52,097 bases of DNA from an uncultured Rikenellaceae bacterium (GTDB taxonomy: Bacteria; Bacteroidota; Bacteroidia; Bacteroidales; Rikenellaceae): positions 1 to 52,097 of the forward strand of contig CAJTLO010000004.1 in NCBI GenBank assembly GCA_910577285.1, given 5' to 3'. Shown here in pieces: positions 35,651-43,728 of the stretch. The notes beneath the pieces were generated by a model that had not been told where the DNA came from, did not search any database, and saw only the letters and a program-made list of their open reading frames with translations. Made by a program: the position numbers and the translations under genes. The stretch's first letter is position 1. Each line of letters opens with the position of its first letter.

Positions 35651-36313
35651 ATGGATGTAAGAATAGCACAGGACTGGAAAGAGATACTCGCCCCCGAATT
35701 CGACAAGCCCTATTTCGAGGAGCTGATCGGGTTCGTAAAACAGGAGTATGCCTCGCGGAAAATCTTCCCGCGAGGCAGCAACATCTTCCGCGCATTCGAC
35801 AAATGCCCGCTCGACTCGCTGAAGGTGGTCATCATCGGGCAGGACCCCTACCACGGCGAAGGACAGGCCAACGGACTCTGCTTTTCGGTGAACGACGGGG
35901 TCCCTTTCCCGCCGTCGCTGCGGAACATCTTCACGGAGATAAACACCGATACCGGCGCACCGATCCCTACCAGCGGCAACCTCGACCGCTGGGCCGAACA
36001 GGGAGTGCTGCTGCTCAATGCCGTACTCACGGTGAGGGCACACGAAGCCGCCTCCCACGCGGGCAAGGGCTGGGAACAGTTCACCGACGCGGTGGTCAAA
36101 GCCATTTCGGAACGGAAAGAGGATGTGGTATACCTGCTCTGGGGCAGCTACGCACAACGCAAAGGGGCGATCGTGAACACCACGCGCAACCTCGTGCTCA
36201 AATGCCCGCACCCCTCGCCATTCTCCGCCCACAGCGGTTTTTTCGGCTGCCGGCACTTCTCGAAGGCGAACGAATACCTTGCCGCACACGGCAAGGAACC
36301 GGTACGCTGGTAA
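35651..36313 (+). CDS. ung: Uracil-DNA glycosylase
   Basis: This 220-residue family-1 UDG removes uracil from DNA. The catalytic aspartate is Asp65 in GQDPYHGEGQANGL and the histidine is His186 in HPSPFSAHSGFFG. The ATG at 35651 gives the usual N-terminus; a TTG nine bases upstream is in frame but unnecessary. Length matches the family. Confidence 0.96.
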   Translation: MDVRIAQDWKEILAPEFDKPYFEELIGFVKQEYASRKIFPRGSNIFRAFDKCPLDSLKVVIIGQDPYHGEGQANGLCFSVNDGVPFPPSLRNIFTEINTDTGAPIPTSGNLDRWAEQGVLLLNAVLTVRAHEAASHAGKGWEQFTDAVVKAISERKEDVVYLLWGSYAQRKGAIVNTTRNLVLKCPHPSPFSAHSGFFGCRHFSKANEYLAAHGKEPVRW

Positions 36314-36691
36314 TAAGGCAGCGACCTGCGACGAATCAAGCCTGAGGACATCCTGTTAACGTTCGGGAGCTTCCGATTGCAATCGGAAGCTCCCGAAGCG
36401 CATCCGCCCCCTTCACGCAGGACCAAGAAAACGGGGCGGAACCACCTGTCCGGAACACAGCTACGCAAGGAAGCGGTTCGTTTCGGACCGACTGTCCGAA
36501 ACGCCGACAAACCGGGAATAAGTACCGCAACCATACTTATCCCCTATCCGAAACATCCCCTCTTCACGGTATCGCCGGTGGGCCGAAAATTCCGCAACCT
36601 CGCTCCCGAGGCCAACGGTTCCTCAAAAAAATCCGACGCATGAAACTTTCGGACTTCCATCCGCATCTAACGAGGTAAAACGATCTCAAAT
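36314..36691. other. Intergenic stretch between ung and the second ECF sigma gene
   Basis: It contains the 36-bp palindrome at 36362. Frames crossing it show no coding signs. No consensus TAnnTTTG promoter is seen before the sigma gene, which may use another promoter type. Confidence 0.45.
36362..36397. repeat. 36-bp perfect palindrome
   Basis: Eighteen bases (from TTCGGGAGC to GGAAGCTCCCGAA on the other side) are perfectly self-complementary with no loop beyond the centre GC. It lies 48 nt after the ung stop. It could form a strong hairpin that ends or protects the ung mRNA, but lacks a T run. Confidence 0.8.
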
Positions 36692-37204
36692 ATGACAAGT
36701 CCGCCGACAACAGAAAGGGATTTCGCCTCGCTCATACGGCAGCACTCCCGAATCATCGACAAGGTCAGCTATTTCTACGCTACCGACAAATTGCCGTTCG
36801 AAGACCTTCGGCAAGAGATTTACGTCAACATCTGGCTGGGATTGGATCGCTTCCGAGGCGACAGCAAAATGTCGACATGGATTTATCGGGTAGCCGTAAA
36901 CTCGGCTCTGATGGCCCTGCGTTCCTCAAAGCCCAGAATCGAAACCGTATCGCTCGATTTCGGATCGCTCCCCATTTCCACCGAGCTCGACGATACGCAG
37001 AAGGAAAACCTTCAAATCCTGCACGCCTCGATCGACAGACTCGAGGCCATCGAAAAGGGGATCATCCTCCTTTGGCTCGACGAATATTCGTATGACGAGA
37101 TAGCCGACATACTGGGTCTCAAACGCAACACCGTAGCCACTAAAATTCACCGCATCAAGGACAAACTCTCAAAAACGATACACCATGGAACTCAACGAAC
37201 TTAA
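36692..37204 (+). CDS. ECF-type RNA polymerase sigma factor
   Basis: This 170-residue sigma factor has region 2 at about residues 10-80 (LPFEDLRQEIYVNIWLGLDRF, MSTWIYRVAVNSALM) and region 4 at about 110-160 (LLWLDEYSYDEIADILGLKR with an HTH, then TVATKIHRIKDKL). The next gene, a membrane protein, overlaps its end by 20 nt, the usual place for an anti-sigma factor or regulated partner. The regulon is unknown. Confidence 0.92.
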   Translation: MTSPPTTERDFASLIRQHSRIIDKVSYFYATDKLPFEDLRQEIYVNIWLGLDRFRGDSKMSTWIYRVAVNSALMALRSSKPRIETVSLDFGSLPISTELDDTQKENLQILHASIDRLEAIEKGIILLWLDEYSYDEIADILGLKRNTVATKIHRIKDKLSKTIHHGTQRT

Positions 37205-37736
37205 AAACAGCATGTCCACGCTCGAGCAAGTGCTCGCAAAGACCAACTCCGACATAAAGATAAACGTGTCGGCATCGGAAACCGCTCAGACCAAGATACT
37301 CGGCAAGTACCGCAAGAACATGCTGAGCTGTGCGATTCTCGCAATCGTATTCGTCAGCCTGTGGATCGGCAACGTAAATCCCGACAAACTGCCGAATATT
37401 TACAAGGCATCGATCGCCGCCATCACCGCTATCGCCGCCGTTTGGTATGCCTTGCTCTACTTCAAGCTCAAAAACGTTCGCATCGCAAGCACCCCACCCG
37501 CAACCCTCGTTGCAAAGACGGCCACCATCAAGCTACTTGCCTATGCCGGAGAGCTATTCTTCGTACTGGCACTGACAGTCTTCTTCACATGCTTGCTTTC
37601 CGATATGCTCGTCATGAACCGGTTGGCCTTCTGGCTTATCGTCGTGACTCTTTTTGCCGGACTTCTGTGCTCCGCCTTCTACATTTGGCCTCGCTGCATG
37701 AAACTCTTCCGGGAGCTCCATTCCATCAAGGAATAA
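37185..37736 (+). CDS. Four-helix membrane protein, probable partner of the ECF sigma factor
   Basis: This 183-residue protein has a soluble N-terminus of about 44 residues and four predicted membrane helices (about 46-63, 72-92, 114-138, 145-167), ending with a short basic tail. It overlaps the sigma gene by 20 nt and should be translated with it. It may hold the sigma factor at the membrane, but it has no zinc-binding anti-sigma motif, so the role is inferred from position only. Confidence 0.75.
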   Translation: MELNELKNSMSTLEQVLAKTNSDIKINVSASETAQTKILGKYRKNMLSCAILAIVFVSLWIGNVNPDKLPNIYKASIAAITAIAAVWYALLYFKLKNVRIASTPPATLVAKTATIKLLAYAGELFFVLALTVFFTCLLSDMLVMNRLAFWLIVVTLFAGLLCSAFYIWPRCMKLFRELHSIKE

Positions 37737-37799
37737 AATTCTCATCCATACGCCGCCGGGCCGGAGGTTCACCGGCCCGACAACGGACAGCAAACGCAA

Positions 37800-37834
37800 C
37801 GGGGAGCTCCGTCCTGGAGCTCCCCGCCTTTTTA
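37800..37834 (+). terminator. Rho-independent terminator after the sigma operon
   Basis: Perfect 11-bp arms (CGGGGAGCTCC and complement) with loop GTCCT are followed by CCTTTTTAT, about 64 nt after the stop. Confidence 0.9.
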
Positions 37835-37859
37835 TCCGTTCCGCCGCACGGCCTGCCGA

Positions 37860-38549
37860 TCACATCTCCTCGCTCTCGAACTCATAGCCCAACCGCTTGC
37901 CCGTATGGAGCTTGGAGAGTTCGTTGCGTGAGTTGAACTGTTCCACCGTCACGAGCTTCGACACGCTGTAGGGAGGCACGTAGAGATCGAAATCGAGGGC
38001 GAACGAGATGGCCGCCTCCAGAATCTCCACCAGCGCATCGCGGTCTATCTGCCGCATCCCGAACCGGTCGTGACGCTGGGCACACATCCCTTTTCCCTCC
38101 ACGAAATACTGCATCTGGTGGTTGATGAAGATGCGCCCTATCAGATAGCCCTCGTCCTCTCCCCGGTTGTACTTGAACGAGTCGGCCAGGAAGTTGTAGA
38201 TGTTTATCACACCGCAGTAGGCGTTGTCGGCCCCCTGCGTCAGGTAAGGATTCCGCCATATCTCGTGACCGTCATGGAAGCGGAAGACATCGGTCTGCAT
38301 GGCGAAGATGAGAATATCCTCGGCCACCTGTATCTGGGCCTCGAATTTGCCGCGGTCGCGGTACTCGATGCGGATGCGTTTGTCGATCTTCTCGTCCAAC
38401 TCTTCGTCCAGCTCTGCCGAAAGCTCCAGCAACGCCTCTTTCAGTTCGTTGAATACGACGAACGTGTTGTCCGAAACCCGCTGTTTCACCGACGCCTTAT
38501 GCGTCAGTTTCTCTATTATCTCCCCTTTTAATTGACCGTCGGAATCCAT
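37860..38549 (-). CDS. Conserved hypothetical protein
   Basis: This 229-residue soluble protein has no signal peptide or membrane helix. The first half is charged and helical (LLELSAELDEELDEKIDKRI); the second half is mixed with many aromatic residues (FRFHDGHEIWRNPYL, FINHQMQYFVEGKG). No catalytic pattern or known domain is recognised. Coding quality is good, with a normal start at 38549. It is convergent with the sigma operon. Confidence 0.8.
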   Translation of the reverse strand: MDSDGQLKGEIIEKLTHKASVKQRVSDNTFVVFNELKEALLELSAELDEELDEKIDKRIRIEYRDRGKFEAQIQVAEDILIFAMQTDVFRFHDGHEIWRNPYLTQGADNAYCGVINIYNFLADSFKYNRGEDEGYLIGRIFINHQMQYFVEGKGMCAQRHDRFGMRQIDRDALVEILEAAISFALDFDLYVPPYSVSKLVTVEQFNSRNELSKLHTGKRLGYEFESEEM

Positions 38550-38601
38550 ACCGGTTAAAACTCTCGTTATTTATGTTTTGATAGCTGTTCTTTGCTTGCG
38601 T

Positions 38602-39438
38602 TCACCCTTTACGCGGCCGGTCGATATACACCACCTCGCCGCCGGCGAGCGCCCCGCCCGGAAGCGTCTTCCGGTTGAAGCGCTTCAGGCGCCGCGCCGG
38701 AATGCCGAGCGACCGCGCGATGTCGGCGCAGGAATCCCCTGCCCGGGCCACGACAAAACGCACGCCCCCGCGCACGAAGATGCCATACCCATCCACCGAC
38801 CGGACCGCCACGGCGTAGTTGTCTATATCCACCGCAACCTCCGGATAGCCGGCTTCCACCATCTCTCCTGCCGGGGGCGGCACGACCGGCACCGTCTCCA
38901 CGACCGCCACGTAGGAGGGATACTCCCCGTCGTCGAGCAGATAGAGCTCATAGTCCTCGATACATTTTATCAACGATACGGCATAATGAGGAGCGGTAGC
39001 GTAACCGCACTCCTTCAGGCCGTAAGCCCATCCCTTATAATCCTTCGGATCGAGCCGGAAGAGGCGTTCGTAACGCGGACTGTTCTTCAGAAACTCGGAA
39101 TGGTCGCGATACGAATCCTCGATAGAGCCGTAACGCCGGAAACACTCCTGCCGGGCGTCGTCGTCGTAACGGACCGTATCGCCGATCCAGTTGCTCTTGC
39201 ACTTGATGCCGAAATGGTTGTTGGAGCGACGGGAGAGTTCGCTGTTGCCGTAACGCGACTCGATCATCCCCTGCGCCATCTTGATGCTGGCCGGTATGCC
39301 GTACTCCTGCTGCTGCCGGATGGCCAGCGGCGCATAGGTGGCGATATACTCCTCCCGCGTCATCTCTCTCTGGGCCAACGCATCTCCCGCCGTACAAAGC
39401 GCTGCGGCCAGCCATACCAAACGAACGAACCACTTCAT
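38602..39438 (-). CDS. Secreted glucosaminidase with LysM domain
   Basis: The 278-residue product has a signal peptide (MKWFVRLVWLAAAL, cut near ALAQ). Residues about 35-170 form an endo-beta-N-acetylglucosaminidase-like (FlgJ/LytD type) domain; the likely catalytic glutamate is in KMAQGMIESRYGNSELS. The LysM domain lies at about 225-275 (FVVARAGDSCADIARSLGI). It should cut or remodel peptidoglycan in the periplasm. The ATG at 39438 is preferred over a longer frame because it gives the signal peptide. Confidence 0.9.
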   Translation of the reverse strand: MKWFVRLVWLAAALCTAGDALAQREMTREEYIATYAPLAIRQQQEYGIPASIKMAQGMIESRYGNSELSRRSNNHFGIKCKSNWIGDTVRYDDDARQECFRRYGSIEDSYRDHSEFLKNSPRYERLFRLDPKDYKGWAYGLKECGYATAPHYAVSLIKCIEDYELYLLDDGEYPSYVAVVETVPVVPPPAGEMVEAGYPEVAVDIDNYAVAVRSVDGYGIFVRGGVRFVVARAGDSCADIARSLGIPARRLKRFNRKTLPGGALAGGEVVYIDRPRKG

Positions 39439-39480
39439 TGCCTTACCTAATATTCCGTTAAAAAGTTGCAAAAACCTCTG

Positions 39481-39488
39481 CAAAGATA
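39481..39488 (-). promoter_or_regulatory. -7 box upstream of the glucosaminidase gene
   Basis: TATCTTTG on the minus strand, 43 nt before the start at 39438. The -33 position has TTTTCGG, only a partial match. Confidence 0.45.
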
Positions 39489-39630
39489 CATAATATCCCC
39501 CGAAAACCGAAAACGCCACGCATGCCGGTTCTCCCCGCACCCCCGAAATCGTTCCCGCCGACGGATCGCCGCCCTGCGGAAACGACGGCCGCCACCGCTT
39601 CCATCCGTCCGGTCTACGCCACGATACACG

Positions 39631-39664
39631 AAAACGTCCCGCCGTTCTTCCGAACGGCGGGACG
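39631..39664 (-). terminator. Terminator after the BACON lipoprotein operon
   Basis: Perfect 13-bp arms (CGTCCCGCCGTTC and complement) with a four-base loop are followed on the minus strand by TTTTCG, about 60 nt beyond the stop at 39727. Confidence 0.75.
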
Positions 39665-39726
39665 CACCCTACTCTATGAAAAAAAACGAAGACAATTCCC
39701 CTCCGGACTTTCGGTCTCCCGCATAC

Positions 39727-41238
39727 CTACGGCCGAGGCGACGGAACTCCTATCCCCACGACAGACAACGGGCCTTCCCGACGCCCGGAAAGCGCATGGC
39801 CGGCATCATCCCGGAAATCAAATACGAGAATATAATCGTCGCCGGTGCGCTCCACCGTCAGCGTTCCCTCCGTGAGGGGTGCCTTGCGCACCACCTCGTC
39901 GTTCTCCATGTAATAATACCAGGAGCCGACACAATGTTCCGGGTCCCACATGGTCGTTATCTGATAACCGGCAGTAATCGTATCGATCCCTCCATTGCCC
40001 ATCGCATCCTCCTGGCTGACGACGGCGTAGACACCTGCGGGCAAGTCATATTCCGAATCGTCGTTAAAGAGTATCCGATCGCTGTACAGTTCGAGCTCCA
40101 CATAACCGCCCGTCTGCGAGAAAGGAGGATATACGGCCTCGTCGTATCCGACGCCATCATCCCAGAAACGGAGCATCCAAGGCGTCGACCGCTCTTCCCA
40201 ATCGTTCAGCGGCGTCATCGAAACATAGGCATTCCGGCTCACCGCAGTCATGTCCACATCTCCGGTCAGTTCGCTCATATAATCCTTTACGGCCATCTGC
40301 GTAATGGTCACCCGCATCGTTTCCAGCGCATCGGTTTGCGGAACAATATCCAGATACCCGATGCGGTCGGCGGATTCCATGTTCTCCCTGCACGTGATGG
40401 AGAGTATTTCGTACTCCGGTCGGCGGTCCTGAATCAATATCCAGTCAATCGGCACGCCGGCTTCATCGACCGTACGCCACGACCATCCGCAGTTCTGCGT
40501 GGTAACGTACAGCAACGCCTCCCCTATCGCGTGCTCTCCAGTAGGTTTGAACCGAAATTCGGTATAGTTCAGTTCCATCTTGGGCGGCAGCTCGCCGGCA
40601 GCCTGACGGACCACCAGCCGGCACGGCTGTACCGAAGGATCGCTCGGCGTTACCGTCACCATGCCTCTGCGCTCCGCCGGCTGCGAGTTCTCATGCACCG
40701 CCACGCCGAACCCATCACCGGACGGCGTTACGGCGATCCACTCCGCGTCGGTTTCCGCCTTCCAGGTCAGTCCCTCGCCACAGACCGTCACGACGACCTG
40801 TTGCTCGACCGCATCTTTCGCCCCGAACTCCAGTTCTTTCACCGAAAGCGACAGGGAGTAGACCTCCGGATTCTCGTTTCCCTGCTGGACTACGGTCACC
40901 TCCTTTCTGCTGCGCATGTCGTCGGCATCGGGAACGAACACGATCACCTTTCCCGTACGCTTTTCCGCCTTGGGATTATCCGTCACGCTCACCGCGACCC
41001 GGTCCGTTCCCGTCCGGACTGCCGACAGCCATTCCGCTGCCGACTTCCCTACTTCCGCTTTCCACTCAACGCCCACGGCCGCCACCGTCACCTCCTGCGA
41101 AGGGGCCGATACGGCTGCGAACGTCATGGCTACAGGGTCTATCGTCAGCGATTTTTGCGTTTCCGATTCTCCTCCGTTTTCGCACGCCACGGCCAGAAGA
41201 GCCAGCGCCGCCAGCCGCAAAACATATTTCGTCTTCAT
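39727..41238 (-). CDS. BACON-domain lipoprotein
   Basis: This 503-residue protein has a lipoprotein signal with cysteine at residue 19 (LLAVAC). Two or three BACON-type beta domains follow at about 30-125, 130-215 and 225-320; the recurring pattern is W..(D/S)AEW(I/L) and V.(V/I)..(Q/R)(Q/M), for example TDAEWIAVTPSGDGFGVAV and VTVVQQGNENP. The last 180 residues form a separate domain (YDLPAGVYAVVSQEDAMGNG, WYYYMENDEVVRKAPL) of unknown function. BACON domains are thought to bind mucin or glycans. It follows the upstream BACON gene by 33 nt and is its operon partner. Confidence 0.85.
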   Translation of the reverse strand: MKTKYVLRLAALALLAVACENGGESETQKSLTIDPVAMTFAAVSAPSQEVTVAAVGVEWKAEVGKSAAEWLSAVRTGTDRVAVSVTDNPKAEKRTGKVIVFVPDADDMRSRKEVTVVQQGNENPEVYSLSLSVKELEFGAKDAVEQQVVVTVCGEGLTWKAETDAEWIAVTPSGDGFGVAVHENSQPAERRGMVTVTPSDPSVQPCRLVVRQAAGELPPKMELNYTEFRFKPTGEHAIGEALLYVTTQNCGWSWRTVDEAGVPIDWILIQDRRPEYEILSITCRENMESADRIGYLDIVPQTDALETMRVTITQMAVKDYMSELTGDVDMTAVSRNAYVSMTPLNDWEERSTPWMLRFWDDGVGYDEAVYPPFSQTGGYVELELYSDRILFNDDSEYDLPAGVYAVVSQEDAMGNGGIDTITAGYQITTMWDPEHCVGSWYYYMENDEVVRKAPLTEGTLTVERTGDDYILVFDFRDDAGHALSGRREGPLSVVGIGVPSPRP

Positions 41239-41271
41239 ACTATCCTGATATTTAAAAAGGTTACTCTACCA

Positions 41272-42742
41272 CTACTCCAGCGGGGGCGCGATGATGAAAG
41301 GTTTGATCTTGATGCCCAGCGGAATCATCTCGAACGCGAACGCCCCCAGCAGCACGTCGCGCTGCTCGTTGGCATAGGTGACATATCCGGCAGGGATAAT
41401 AATACCGTAATTGTCGAACACCCACTCCTGCGTGGAACCCAGATGCGTCCGTGTATTGAGGTCATAAACCGCGCCGTCGGACTGCAGCATCGTCCCGATG
41501 GCAATGAACGCAAGACCGTCGTCGGTCACGTGAATGCCCACCGAAGCGCCGTAATCATCCACAATCACGGTCGTTTCCGTTTCGGTATTGTAGAAGGCCG
41601 GAAACTCCTGCATGCCGATACTGCCGTCCGCAGCCATATCTTCCGTACGGAACGTTCCGGCGATCCAACGGCCGGAATTGCTTATTTTGGTCAGTTCGGC
41701 CGAACACCTCATGCCGTCGGCCATATGAAACTCCTGGGGCCCCTCTTCCGTTTCCACCGTTACGGTCCTGACCTCATGAACGTCCTTGCCGACCCACTCG
41801 GCCTTCCCGTCCTTGTCCCTCCAATAAACCATACCCATGTCGGTATTATCCCATGTGGAGCCGTAGATCACCGAACCATCCGCCGAAATCCCCCGTGCAA
41901 GGACACCGGTCACGAAAGGCTCGCCGCGGTAATTCTCATCCGGCCAGCGGAGTTTTCGAGGTACGCCGTCTTCCCACAGAATGGGGTGGTACATCTGCGT
42001 TTGGCTGTCCTGCGCGTACCCCACCCAGTAGCGACCGTCGCCGGAAACACCCTGTACCGTCACGATACGCATGCCTTCCGGTCCGGGCACGGTCGTGAAG
42101 TTCCCGTCCATGGTGAACGCAATCGTCGTATAGTCCGTAGTTTCCTGAATGAACAGCGTGCCGTCGTCGCCTACGGCCATGGGTTGATAAAGCCACAGCA
42201 TGGTCGCAGGAAATGTTCCATAATAGAACTTCTCACCCGTATACATGTCGATAACCAGCGGATGGTAGGTTTCCACACCCGCTTCGCCTTCGTAGGTCGA
42301 TTCCATACCGCCCAGATAACGACCGCTGGGCGACATGACACCCCACCCTTCGTAGAGCTCCAACATCTGCCTGTAGCGCGGAAAACCCGCATCTTCCGGA
42401 AATTGACGAATCTGAATCGTCTGCCGGGCATTGCCGGCCACAAGAACGACCGCAGCAGAGCGGTCCGAACCGGAGTGATTGTCTTCGGCGGTCAATACGA
42501 GAAAGCGACCGTCTTCGCTGCGAACCGCATCGAGCCAGGATGCGGTCGACTCCACCGTCCACTCCGCCGGCGAAGCTTCGACTCTGATCTCAAGAGGCGC
42601 GTTGTCTGATCCGGCAAAAGACCACGACACGCAATCGAGTCTGACATAATGGGGCTCCTGCTTGCCTGCTTCAGTACAAGCCGCCAAAAGGAGTAATGAA
42701 ATTACCCCCCCCCGCAAGTTTTAACAATAGATTAGAATTCAT
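41272..42742 (-). CDS. Phase-variable BACON lipoprotein (out of frame as written)
   Basis: From the ATG at 42742 the frame reads MNSNLLLKLAGG and then breaks at a run of nine G (42705-42713), stopping soon after. With eight G the frame continues as VISLLLLAACTE, giving a perfect lipoprotein signal with cysteine at residue 22 and a 489-residue product. As written, the body is open only from TTG 42717. The mature protein has one BACON domain (about 30-110, STASWLDAVRSEDGRFLV, ending IQIRQF) and a large repetitive beta domain (about 115-489, with GVSGDGRYWVG, GISADGSVIYGS and ISNSGRWIAGTF), which looks like a beta propeller. It is the first gene of the operon, under a consensus promoter. A sequencing or assembly error in the G run is the alternative to phase variation. 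Confidence 0.75.
42705..42713 (-). repeat. Nine-base homopolymer (poly-G on the coding strand)
   Basis: Nine consecutive C on the plus strand fall inside the signal-peptide codons of the BACON gene. Such runs change length by slipped-strand pairing. Eight (or eleven) G restores the frame from the ATG at 42742. Confidence 0.9.
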
Positions 42743-42789
42743 AGGTATTTTATTAAATTAATCATTTACACAATGAAAGCCACACAATC

Positions 42790-42826
42790 ATTGCGTTTTT
42801 ACAAACATAAAAATAAAAAACGCAAT
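42790..42826. promoter_or_regulatory. 11-bp inverted repeat straddling the BACON operon -7 box
   Basis: ATTGCGTTTTT (42790-42800) and AAAAACGCAAT (42816-42826) are perfect complements. They flank a 15-bp centre containing the -7 box. One arm covers the predicted transcription start, the other the spacer. It is placed like an operator for a dimeric regulator. Confidence 0.6.
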
Positions 42827-42832
42827 AACAAA
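42802..42832 (-). promoter_or_regulatory. Consensus promoter of the BACON lipoprotein operon
   Basis: On the minus strand TTTG is followed after exactly 19 nt by TATGTTTG (plus-strand 42802-42809), an exact match to TTTG-N19-TAnnTTTG. The leader to the ATG at 42742 is about 55 nt. Confidence 0.8.
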
Positions 42833-42917
42833 ATTTTCGCCCACTAAAAACAAGCAAAAAATACGGTTATAATTTTATCCTGCCATCCACGGAAAACATC
42901 CCGTCCGGAATCCGATA

Positions 42918-42948
42918 TTTGGAAATCGGCGGAAAAACCTTAGCTTTG
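42918..42948 (+). promoter_or_regulatory. Consensus promoter of the DUF4254-like gene
   Basis: TTTG (42918-42921), 19 nt, TAGCTTTG (42941-42948): an exact consensus match, 45 nt before the ATG at 42993. It is divergent from the BACON promoter, 85 bp away. Confidence 0.8.
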
Positions 42949-42992
42949 TATCGGGCCGGGGAGCTCCCGGCCGTTTAATCAAATATCTTATC

Positions 42993-43595
42993 ATGTTTAC
43001 GGAACAAGCGAACAAAATATTCGAACGCTCGATAACGGACTACCACAACTACGACAACGTAGACCATCCGATCGCCAACCCCTACACACCGGGGAGCATC
43101 GAACACCTGCTCTACCACAAAAACTGGATCGACACGGTGCAGTGGCACCTGGAGGACATCATCCGCGATCCCAACATCGACCCGGAAGAGGCCCTGAAGA
43201 TCAAGCGGCGCATCGACGCATCGAACCAGGAGCGCACCGACATGGTCGAGTACATCGACAGTTGGATGCTCGACCGCTACAAGGAGGTAACGCCCGCTCC
43301 CGACGCCCGCATCAACACCGAGACCCCTGCTTGGGCCATCGACCGCCTTTCGATCCTCGCCCTCAAGATATACCACATGGAGCAGGAGGCCTCCCGGACC
43401 GATACCGACGAAGACCACCGGAGCGCTTGCAGCCGGAAACTCGCCGTACTCCTCACCCAGAAAGCCGACCTCTCCGGGGCTATCGAAGAGCTCATCGAGG
43501 ACATCGAGGCGGGCCGGAAATACATGAAAGTCTACAAACAGATGAAAATGTACAACGACCCGGCGCTCAACCCTGTCCTTTACGGTAAAAAATAA
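42993..43595 (+). CDS. DUF4254-like protein
   Basis: This 200-residue soluble, mostly helical protein contains LLYHKNWIDTVQWHLEDIIRDP and WAIDRLSILALKIYHME, features I associate with DUF4254 proteins. These occur beside GT9 heptosyltransferase-like genes in Bacteroidota, as here. A role in lipopolysaccharide or glycan assembly is suggested only by that neighbour. Start and length are well supported by the promoter. Confidence 0.75.
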   Translation: MFTEQANKIFERSITDYHNYDNVDHPIANPYTPGSIEHLLYHKNWIDTVQWHLEDIIRDPNIDPEEALKIKRRIDASNQERTDMVEYIDSWMLDRYKEVTPAPDARINTETPAWAIDRLSILALKIYHMEQEASRTDTDEDHRSACSRKLAVLLTQKADLSGAIEELIEDIEAGRKYMKVYKQMKMYNDPALNPVLYGKK

Positions 43596-43728
43596 CCGCC
43601 GGAGATACGTTACGGGCCGGCGGCCGCGTTTATGAAGTATCGCGCCCCTCGTGCCGCAGCGGCAACGGTTCCGCGCCGCACGGCACTCCCCGCGGGGCCG
43701 CATACCTTTACTAAATACGTACAGCGGT

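Noticed and set aside
39466..42609. A 1047-codon plus-strand open frame opposite the BACON lipoproteins
   Set aside because: Its translation is low-quality and the minus-strand genes have signals, domains, promoter and terminator.
42790..42826. Invertible promoter segment
   Set aside because: Only 15 bp lie between the arms, far shorter than known invertible regions, and no invertase gene is nearby.
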